NCBI GenBank assembly: GCA_014904845.1
Contig: MU119359.1
Span: 60,859 to 124,858 of the forward strand
From: Acephala macrosclerotiorum
Taxonomy: Eukaryota > Ascomycota > Leotiomycetes > Helotiales > Mollisiaceae
Reading direction: 5' to 3'
DNA: 64,000 nt
Made by a program: the position numbers and the translations under genes. A model generated the notes under the pieces. The model did not search any database. It had not been told where the DNA came from and saw nothing but the letters and a program-made list of their open reading frames with translations. Positions 55,955 to 64,000 of this stretch are shown in pieces (positions within the stretch are counted from its first letter, which is position 1; each line of letters begins with the position of its first letter).

Positions 55955-56531
55955 ATGGAGCGTCGCATGGTAAGTTCTCTACTCCCACAATGGTAGACGA
56001 ATCCGCAGATTTTAATCCAGCTTCAAAAAGCTTTCCAAAGAAGACGAGGCCGCTGCAGCGGGAGACGAAGTCGAGGTCCGGAGAGAAGACCAGGACAAGA
56101 TCAACAAATTCAGTCGTTTACACCAGCGCGAGATAGCCCTCGAGGACGAGCTGAAAGCGAAGCATGCATGTGCCCTTCCTCCACATCTGCCAGCGCCGTG
56201 CTGACACTTCTCGTAGAAGGAGAAAGAAGACCTAGATGATATTTCCAACGAGTTAGAGCTCGCAGACGAAGACGACAAGATCCCGTACGCGCACAACCTC
56301 CCACACGAAACTAGACATCAATACTGACGATGGCACAGCTACAAAATTGGCGATTCCTTCATTTCCCTCCCATTGTCCGAAGTCCAAGAATTACTATCCA
56401 CCAACACGAGCCAGATAGAGGAGGATGTTGCGGCGGTGGAGGAGAAGCTCAGTACGATTAGGGAGGAGATGACGGAATTGAAGGTCCAGCTGTATGCGAG
56501 ATTTGGGAGGAGCATCAATTTGGAGACATAG
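55955..56531 (+). CDS. gim3: Prefoldin subunit 4
   Basis: Prefoldin is a cytosolic hexameric co-chaperone that hands nascent actin and tubulin to the CCT chaperonin. Exons 55955-55969, 56031-56165, 56217-56284 and 56339-56531 total 411 nt, 136 residues. The first exon encodes only MERRM. Conserved blocks are LSKEDEAAAAGDEVEVRRED, QDKINKFSRLHQRE, DISNELELADEDDKIPYKIG, FISLPLSEVQELL and LKVQLYARFGRSINLE, with the coiled-coil helices expected of a beta-type subunit. The first intron ends at an AAAAG acceptor. The second intron starts with GC (CAT|GCATGT) and ends with TAG; only this GC-AG choice keeps the frame and restores KAKHKEKED. The gene looks intact. Confidence 0.92.
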
Positions 56532-57308
56532 CATTCGACAATACAATGATACCCAACACAACGCACCAAGCTTTTTCTTTGCACGGGTGGTTGGCACAGA
56601 GCGGAGGTCCGATGGTATGCGATGGGTATACAACAGGCATAAGGCTGTTCCCGATGTCGGCCTGCATCCTTTTGTTGGCTGTCGGTGAGAGGCTCTTGCA
56701 AGGTTGGGCTGCCGTGATACAGGCCGCAAATGACATTATGTCTCTGTGCCTCTTGTTGCCAGTAAGCTGCAGCACCTCCATCAGGAGTTCTCCAACTTAA
56801 CTATAACTTTAGCAATAGGAGCTTTGACACCAGCGAGAGCAGCATTGGTGCTCTCCCCTTCTCTCCTTGCCCTTTACTCCCTCTCGATACTGTCAAGAGG
56901 CTCTTATTGCGCCATTTGACTTCTCCCAAAGCAAGCCACCTACCTCACTGATACAGCTTTAGCAATTGCCTAATCCATTTCCCGCCAAGTCAACAGCTCT
57001 TTTTTCACGGTTATCGGCACCATGCAGCCCTTTCACCACGATTCGGCCAATAGCAGCTATTTTTTGGCAGCCGGATCGACGGGAGGGACTCGGTTGCGGG
57101 GATAATTGTCGACTTTGAGAGAGAAGAGCAGAATTGACGAATTAACTCCTATCGGGTAGTGGAGCTTCACTACCGGCGCAGCAACGCCAAAGTGGAACCT
57201 CCGTTATTCTTCATACAAGGACCTCTTGAACCCTTCTTTTTTGTTAACTCTTTTGCGATGTCTTCAAGTCTTCTTGCAAGCCTTGCAAGAAGTTGAGAAG
57301 TGCTGCTA
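56532..57308. other. Intergenic, promoter of the MFS gene
   Basis: About 780 nt with no recognised gene. Minus-strand frames over this stretch are shadows without family sequence. Confidence 0.4.
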
Positions 57309-59210
57309 ATGGCTCCCAACGCCAAAGAGTCTTGGACGCCAAAAGATAGAGAAGCGAGTGATGCGGGGTTGGTCTCTACCCCACCAATAACCCGTAAGTT
57401 TGTCATGACTCGAGCAACTTCAGATGTTAACGTTATCAGGTCCGAACCTCCTCTCTCGTGTCATTTCTAGTATCTCTAGTATAGACGAAGCCGATGCTAC
57501 GGAAAGATACGACTTGGAAGAAGCAGATAACAAGGAACAAGAGTACCCAGGGTCAAGTTCATCGAGTGTGACTGCAACAGAGAGAAAGGTTATATCTTGG
57601 GAACATGACGACCCACAAAACCCATACAATTGGTCTTCGGTACGAAATGTGTCTGGATTTTTTGTTGCTTGAATGGATGCTGATGTTGGGTTTTCACAGA
57701 CAAGAAAGGCCACCATCGTCTTCATTGGGATGGTTGTCGTGATCAACAGCACGATGGGATCCTCCCTCCCTTCGAACGCTATACCTATCATCAGCAAATA
57801 CTTCCACCTCACCTCATCCTATACCGAGATCCTCCCAATATCGATGTACCTCGTCGGCTACGTTCTTGGTCCCCTCCTTTTTGGCCCGCTTTCTGAATCG
57901 TTTGGACGAAGGGTAATCATGATATCGACTTTCTTCACTTTCACTATCTTCACGATGGCATGTGCATTAGCTCCAAATTTCCCTGCACTTCTCATCTTCA
58001 GAGTGTTCACTGGAGTCAGTGCCAGTAGTCCTATTTCCGTTATTGGTGGGGTCTATGCAGACATATATAACGATCCAGTCACGAGAGGTCGAGCTATGGC
58101 TGTGTTCATGGGTGTAAGTCGCATCTCTACATCACGCATGGGATTACTGATTGTTCGAAGGGCACTTGTATTGGTCCACTGATCGCTCCACTCATCTCTG
58201 GCTTCGTCGCACCAAGTCTTGGTTGGAGATGGGTTTTCTGGATTGGCCTCATCGTCGCCGGCGCCTCGTGGATCCCAATGCTTTTCCTTCCTGAAACCTT
58301 CGGACCAACTCTTCTCGCCAAACGAGCAGCGAAATTGCGGAAGACGACTGGGAACCACAACATCTTCGCAGCCTTCGATCTGGAGAAGAAAGGGTTCAAA
58401 CAGATGGCAACCGTCACATTGACTCGACCTCTCCGCATGCTGTTCTTCGAACTCATCGTCTTGGCCACATGCCTTTACCTTTCCCTTGCATATGGAATCT
58501 TTTACATGTATTTTGAGGCATATCCGATCATCTTCCAGGGAATATATGGGCAATCACTTGGCGTCTCGGGTGCCATGTTTCTTCCCATCGGCGTTGGTGC
58601 TGTCCTTGCAATTGGAGTATTTCTCTGGTACGATGCCTTCCTACGAAAGGCACAAGCGCGAAGTGCGCCATGGACGCAGAAAGAGGAGTCAAGACGATTG
58701 CCTCTGGCTGTCATAGGTGGACCGCTTTATGTTATAGCCCTCTTTTGGCTAGCATGGACGAGTAGGGACGGCGTCTCGTTCGTAGTTCCCATGCTAGCAG
58801 GAATCCCGTTTGGAATGGGCTTCGTCTTGATTTTCATGGCTCTCCTGAACTACCTTACCGATGCGTACGAAATTTTCGTGGCGAGCGCTATGGCTGCAGC
58901 AAGTTTCTCGCGAAGTTTGGCAGGTGCGGTGTTGCCGTTTGCTGCAACCCCGATGTATGACAACTTGGGGGTTGCTTGGGCGAGTAGCTTGTTGGGCTTT
59001 TTAAGTTTGGGGATGTGCGTTATTCCATTTTTGTTCCTATGGAAGGGGGACAGGATACGAGAAGGGAGCAAGTTCTGCAGGTATTTGAAAGAGAAGAAAG
59101 CGAAAGAGTTGGAAGATTCAGAGAGAGATCGGACAAGGAGGGAAAGAGCGAGAGTTGACCAGCCAATTGAAGGAGTTGGGGCAGATGAGATCCCTGCTGA
59201 GAAGGTCTGA
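57309..59210 (+). CDS. MFS transporter, DHA1 (drug:H+ antiporter-1) family
   Basis: Exons 57309-57393, 57440-57639, 57700-58113 and 58161-59210 (introns of 46, 60 and 47 nt) give 1749 nt, 582 residues. After a serine- and acid-rich cytosolic N-terminus comes WEHDDPQNPYNWS, the usual entry to fungal DHA1 proteins. Helix 2-3 loop motif A is GPLSESFGRR. GPLIAPLISGFVAPSLGWRW (motif C region) and LPETFGP close the first half. The second half has six helices and a charged C-terminal tail. Members export toxic compounds or polyamines, or take up small metabolites, using the proton gradient at the plasma membrane. The substrate is unknown. All signature motifs are intact. Confidence 0.9.
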
Positions 59211-59548
59211 AGCATTTTCAGAGTGAAAAAATCTGATATGTTTTAAGACATAGGCATAGCGGAGCGGCATTGGAAATGCATGGTTGGCATCGGCGATTTA
59301 GGGATAGAGATACCAATCTACATCTTCACCAAATCATCTCGTTACGATATTAGAGCTGCTTCTCGATCGGGTGGTTCAACCTGGGGCACTGTCATCCTCA
59401 GGGTGATTCACGAGTTATTTCAGAGTGGAGTGCGAGTTATATTATCACCAAGATGTGTCTCCCCTTCATATTCATTATTCTTCCTGCCACATCGACATCT
59501 CTGACCCAATCTACCCTACCAACAAGGACAGATCAAAATCATCTCAAC
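59211..59548. other. Spacer and promoter of the next small gene
   Basis: About 340 nt. The end is AC-rich like a leader. No gene seen. Confidence 0.35.
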
Positions 59549-60190
59549 ATGTCAACATCCCTTACTCATTGTGAGTGCTACGCTCACTGGACCTCCATTG
59601 CGTAAGTTCCCCTCTTCTTCCTTTCTCGCTATTCTTCCTACCTCGCCCAGATTTCCCTCTTCCCGTCATTCCACAAGCTAACCACAACACAATACCAAAA
59701 TCAAAACGAAGTTATTGCAGCAGACCCATCCACCTCTGTAGCTGGGCACCTAACAGAATTGGAAAATTGCACCAAATGCATGCATCCAGTCTGCTGTCCC
59801 TGCGAGAAGTCGGGTTATGCTTGTGATGGTTTCGGCAACCCGCCTGAGATGTCAAGCAGAAGGGGCGCCAAAGAAGAGGTGCAAGATTTAGGAGAAGAAT
59901 CATCGGCTCATCATACAGAGAGCGATCCATGGCCATCAAGCCCCGAAATCGAAATCTTGGACGAGATCCTCTCTACGTATTTCACTGCACCAACCCCTAG
60001 TTCAGCAAAAAATCATAGCTGCTCACATTGGCATCCATCCAAAGAGAAAATTTATGCACTAGGAACCCCAAAGCCACCCATAAAATCCACAAGTAGGAAG
60101 AAGTCCTCCGATTCTCGATCTAAGCCGACGTCAGCACAATCAACATTGGGGAAATCAACAACCAGCAAAGTAAAAATCCTCCTCCAATAG
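59549..60190 (+). CDS. Small Cys-knuckle protein (163 residues), possibly truncated by frameshift
   Basis: Exons 59549-59570 (MSTSLTH) and 59721-60190 around a 150-nt intron (GTGAGT donor, ATTGCAG acceptor) give 492 nt. The N-terminal half holds NCTKCMHPVCCPCEKSGYAC, a dense CxxCxHxxCCxC cluster suited to zinc. The rest is serine-, lysine- and proline-rich with one cysteine/histidine segment (NHSCSHWH). Downstream of the stop, coding-like sequence continues in two further frames (SKTKDRGSSDQLIRSDF; then EFITFDLGEEGLDAYSSLIC), so the gene was probably longer and has been broken by indels near 60178 and 60410. Function unknown. Confidence 0.5.
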
Positions 60191-60642
60191 ATCTAAGACC
60201 AAGGACAGAGGATCAAGCGATCAGCTGATTCGATCAGACTTCAGTACCTCGCTCTTCCCCCCTCCATGCGTCTCATCGTCAAGCTGTCCTCTCCGTCAAG
60301 AGTCAGGAAGATGGCTTAGTTCCCCTCATAGGTCGGGGGCGAATGGGCGAGTAGAGTCAGAGAGGGCAGCTGCAGCCAAGGAATTGCGGATGGTAAAAGA
60401 GAATGAAGCACGGATGCGAGTTCATCACTTTTGATTTAGGGGAAGAGGGGTTGGATGCGTATTCGAGTCTGATATGTGATGGGTATCTTGAGAAGGTTGA
60501 GATTTGGAGAAAGTTAAGCTTCACCCAGGCCAGAAAGCCTTATCTGATGTACAGATTCTGCTTTTGCCTCGAACAGACCGAAATAGAAGTTATAGAACAC
60601 ATTAGATTTACTTGTCTTTTCATGCTATGGATTGTGTTTTAA
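60191..60642 (+). pseudogene. Detached 3' part of the Cys-knuckle gene
   Basis: Two frames continue the upstream protein: serine-rich DRGSSDQLIRSDFSTSLFPP to KELRMVKENEARM, then after a frame change near 60410 GCEFITFDLGEEGLDAYSSL and ICDGYLEKVEIWRKL. An ATG at 60403 would allow a separate 79-residue product, but a broken single gene is the simpler reading. Confidence 0.4.
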
Positions 60643-61125
60643 AACAAGAGTGAGGCTATAGAATGGAAGTACTAAAGGAGAACTCAGCTCTTTCGACGAT
60701 TCATGCCAAAAATAAAGGACATCCAACCTAAACCTTTTCTATATCGTTACTTTTACTAAAACATGACTTTCAAACCCTCATTTAATTGTAGCCTGAGAGG
60801 TGAATCGATCAATGTTTAGTGATCTTGCTATGAAATATTTATCAACTTCAACTTTAGACACCCTCAACTTAGCTACAACAACAACCTCGAAATCAAGCTA
60901 CGAACGACGAGTGCAAATAGGAGCAGTAACTAATAAGAATGGGAAATGTAGATAGTAGAGTCACTTGGACCCATTAGTATTGCTGTAAGAAGAATGAGGA
61001 GTGGAGTGTAAGTTCGTGGTCTTAAATTCGCCCTCGATCATGGGATCTAAAGGTGAGAGAAGACGAGTAGGCTGACCGAACGTTTGTATGTAGTGCCGAG
61101 CACTGAACTAGAAATTCAGAGAACG
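60643..61125. other. Intergenic, no gene seen
   Basis: About 480 nt, moderately AT-rich, with no recognisable features. Confidence 0.35.
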
Positions 61126-61188
61126 TGTCGGAAGTGCGGTCATCCGAGGTGTGGCGAATGTAGAAAGGCGAAATCAACTCAAGAGTGA
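61126..61188 (+). pseudogene. Isolated Cys-knuckle module
   Basis: The frame reads CRKCGHPRCGECRKAKSTQE and ends in TGA at 61186-61188. The CxxCxHxxCxxC pattern matches the module at the end of the 41-kb small protein. A CAG acceptor-like site lies at about 61117-61119. No intact upstream exon was found, so this is probably a leftover last exon. Confidence 0.4.
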
Positions 61189-61498
61189 GGTTTTCTCCGT
61201 TGGGAGTCCAGAAGGGTGACAGGAAGCTAACTTTCCCCAGCTCTCAAGGAACTGAAAGTAACAGCAAGAGAGAACCAGAGATGAAAGGTGATGGACAATG
61301 TACACTTATTATTGGACGGGGAATTTAAGACTGAATGCAGCTGCACCATTAGTCAGTCACGCGTTGGCTTCGAATAGAATATCCCTCGGGGTTCGTCCGT
61401 CTTTGTTAGCAGTTGTTGTAGAAGGACTTTTAAGCATGAACGGTGACTTTGTTCCCCGACATTCCGCCCCTTTTAACTTTCCCGGCGCTGGGATTCGC
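61189..61498. other. Short spacer
   Basis: About 310 nt, no gene seen. Confidence 0.35.
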
Positions 61499-61860
61499 CT
61501 ACCAATCCCCATGCAAAACCTCTTCCTCCTTCCCATCTCTCAACGGCTTTGCTATTTCACCCCTCACCATCCCTAATATCTCATCTTCTCCCTCACTCAC
61601 CCTCTCATTCTCCCACCTCTCATAACAATCCCACCACCAACAATGCGTGACCCCATCCCGCCCAAGATACCCCGCCACACCGTCACTCCCCACCCTCCTA
61701 CTCCACGGCTTATCAACAATATAATGCAAATTCCTCACCTCCTCATCCTCTCACATTTCCCGATGCCAATATTTCATCGTCTTCAATGCGTTATATTGCC
61801 AACCAAGACTCTCCCATTTTCCCTTGAAGAACTCCGCGAGGAAATCTTGGTCTGGAAATA
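61499..61860 (-). pseudogene. GT8-family glycosyltransferase, truncated 3' part
   Basis: The minus strand reads FPDQDFLAEFFKGKWESLGW, QYNALKTMKYWHREM, a TGA (61752-61750) replacing a likely tryptophan, then NLHYIVDKPWSRRV and GYLGRDGVTHCWWWDCYERW. These blocks (QDFL...F, LP..YN.LK, LHY..DKPW) belong to the glycogenin/galactinol-synthase-like glycosyltransferase family 8. The N-terminal half, including the DxD metal-binding motif, is absent: the similarity stops where the sequence enters the repeat-rich, AT-rich boundary. The intact enzyme would transfer a sugar from a UDP-sugar donor. Confidence 0.8.
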
Positions 61861-61879
61861 GGAAGGTTAGGCTGCTCGT

Positions 61880-61992
61880 GGGGGACCCATGGGGTGGAGT
61901 TTTAAAATTTCTTTCCCATCCACGGGTCTCCCATAGAGCGAAAATATATTAGTCCTCCACCCACGGGTCCCCCATGGGTTTTGTGAGACTCT
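61880..61992. repeat. Imperfect inverted repeat at the AT-rich boundary
   Basis: GTGGGGGACCCATGGGGTGG near 61879-61898 is nearly complementary to CCACCCACGGGTCCCCCATG near 61959-61978. A related CCATCCACGGGTCTCCCAT lies between them. Three variants of a (C)CCACGGGTC element in 110 bp suggest a transposon end or MITE-like palindrome. Confidence 0.6.
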
Positions 61993-61994
61993 CA

Positions 61995-62248
61995 TAGAGA
62001 ATGCATAAATTGTATAAAAATTTAAATATATTTATTAAAATTTAAATTAAAAAAAATTAATAAAAAAATTAATAAAAAATTAATAAAATAATAAATATTA
62101 TAAATATAATTATAATTAAAATTTTTAAATGTAAACTTATTATAATAGTATAAAACTAGACTGGTATTGTCGTTCCGGATTAGGACTAGTCAAGTCACGT
62201 GATCAAACTTAGGATATATTTTATTATAATAAACGTTATAATAAACGT

Positions 62249-62340
<92 letters not shown>

Positions 62341-64000
62341 TGCATTTTTTAAACTACGATAATAGTTTTAAATAAATAGAAACTAAAATCACGTGTTTAT
62401 TATTATATCGTATATCGTAATATATTTCGAGTTAAGTTTTCGAGTATTAAATTTTCGAGTTTCGAGTTTTCGAGTTTCGAGTTTTAAACGTTTAATTTTA
62501 AATATATTTATTTTTATTTTTAATTTTTTCGCGATTTATTTATTTATTCGATAATTATTTAATCGATTTTAATTATTAATAATATTAAAATACTCGAGTA
62601 TATTAATATATTACGTCCAATTATCGTAGTTTTTATATATTGAATATAAAAATTATTAATTATTTAAAAAATTAAATTTAAAATTGAAAATATTAATATA
62701 TTTTTTAATATAATTTTTTATTTAATCGTAAATTTAATAAATAATCTCGTAATTTAAAAATTTAATATTTATAAAACGATTATAAAAAATCGTTCGTTTA
62801 AAAAAAATAAATAAAAAATCTTATAATTATATTAATTATATTATAAATTTTTTATAATAATTACAATTTTTTCATATAATATTAATTAAACAATTTTTAA
62901 AAAAAAGAAAAACTTATTTTAAAATAAAAAATATTTTTTAATTTTAATATTTCGTATTATATTTATATTTTTTTTTATATATATATTTTAATTTTTATTT
63001 TAATTAATTTTTTTCTCTCGTAAAATTAATATAAAATTTAATTCGATAATATTTTAATCGTAATAAAAAAAGTATTATAAATTGCATCGTTTTAATTTTT
63101 AATTATTCGTATATTTATAAAAAAATCGAAAAAATATTAATTAATACGTAAATCGATAATTGAAATTAAAAAAGTAATTAAATTAATAATTTAATTATTT
63201 TATATTCGAATTATAAATTTTTTTTTTATTTATATTATATTTTAAAAAATCGTATTTTGTACAATTAATAAATTTTATTCGTAATATTAATCGCGTTATA
63301 TAATTATCGAAAATATTAATAATTTAACGCGTTTTAAACGCGATCGAGTTTTTGTAATACGATATTTTAATCGATTTAAAATTTAATTAATAAAATCGAA
63401 ATTTATTAAAACGTAAAAAAGTTTTAAAATTAATTTATTATAATAAAAAATTTATATTTAGTATCGTTATTAATAAAATTGAAAAATCGATAATAAAATA
63501 AATAAATTAAATAATAAAATTATAAAATCGATAATCGAGTATTTTAATTTGTGATTTACGTAATTAATCGATAATAATTAATTATATTTTTATATTTTTA
63601 AGAATTTAATTCGAAATAGATTAATTTACTCGATTTAAAAAAATAAAACTTTAATTTTATTTTAAATTTTTATTTTTTTTTATTTATTTTTTTATTTTAA
63701 TCGTAAAATTATTTGTATTAATAAACGTTTATAAAATTTTATTTAAATTAAATTTTATTATAACGTTTATCGAATTATCGTTTTTATATATTTATTATAT
63801 TTTTTATAATTTTTTACGTTCGTACGATTATTTCAAAATTATAATATCGATTATAAAATGATTTTTGTTCGTTATTTTTAATTTTATTAAACAATCGTAT
63901 AAACGATAATAAAAATATTAAATAAATCGAATTATTTTACGATTATATTAATAATAAAAACTATTATAATTATTATATTTATTTCGTTAATTATTTTATA
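61995..64000. repeat. AT-rich, RIP-like block
   Basis: About 2 kb of very low GC content with no long open frame, reaching the right edge. Most remaining cytosines sit in CpG (TCGA, ACGT, TCGT); non-CpG cytosines are rare. This is the composition expected of heavily RIP-mutated repeats in ascomycetes. No parent transposon can be recognised. Confidence 0.85.
62251..62337. repeat. TAA microsatellite, 29 units
   Basis: Uninterrupted (TAA)29 inside the AT-rich block, preceded by two copies of ATAATAAACGTT-like sequence. Confidence 0.95.

Noticed and set aside
1..64000. CRISPR arrays, rRNA genes, secondary-metabolite cluster
   Set aside because: No regularly spaced repeats, no rRNA signature, and no PKS, NRPS or terpene-synthase motifs were seen on either strand.

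Overview
The window is nuclear DNA of a filamentous ascomycete, probably a leotiomycete. The main evidence is the many short GT-AG introns (about 44-140 nt, many with CTRAC-like branch sites) that have to be removed to restore conserved proteins. It also carries typical Pezizomycotina families (2EXR, NmrA, Zn2Cys6, RTA1, large STAND/TPR proteins), a decayed Tc1/mariner element and a roughly 2 kb AT-rich block at the right end that looks mutated by RIP. The exact genus cannot be read from the sequence. All gene models were spliced by hand; where an exon sum is given it is divisible by three.

Layout. 0-3.7 kb: 5' exon of atg27 (minus), a 2EXR protein, an NmrA-like protein and a two-exon 81-residue gene. 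4-8.6 kb: a gene graveyard with a SET/MYND remnant, an RTA1-like remnant and a proline-iminopeptidase-like gene with four internal stops. 10.2-12 kb: a four-helix membrane protein. 13.1-14 kb: two small related cysteine-containing genes. 14.9-17 kb: secreted acid-sphingomyelinase-like enzyme. 17.8-18.5 kb: the C-terminal remnant of an FAD monooxygenase. 21.9-28.7 kb: a 2137-residue P-loop/NACHT-like protein with a long TPR-like helical region. 29.6-32 kb: two small Cys-rich paralogues on either side of a dead Tc1/mariner transposon. 32.2-36.6 kb: Zn2Cys6 regulator and LAT-type amino-acid permease. 37.4-40.6 kb: aldehyde dehydrogenase and GNAT pseudogenes. 40.8-47.9 kb: several small cysteine-knuckle proteins and APC10. 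48.6-52.9 kb: an orphan pseudogene and two divergent copies of a small helical domain. 53-59.2 kb: GABA/choline-type permease, prefoldin subunit 4 (with a GC-AG intron) and an MFS transporter. 59.5-61.9 kb: a broken Cys-knuckle gene and a truncated GT8 glycosyltransferase. 62-64 kb: AT-rich block with a TAA microsatellite.

How it fits together. Conserved housekeeping genes (atg27, apc10, prefoldin 4) sit among accessory genes in different stages of decay. Most broken genes kept long stretches of their reading frame and were ended by nonsense codons that a C:G to T:A transition can explain; several also have one-base indels or deletions. Next to the AT-rich block, where cytosine survives mainly as CpG, this suggests that a RIP-like or deamination process shaped the region. 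No secondary-metabolite cluster, CRISPR array, rRNA or convincing tRNA was seen. The most novel material is the set of very small Cys-rich genes, several hidden by introns, and the large STAND-like protein with an altered Walker B motif.
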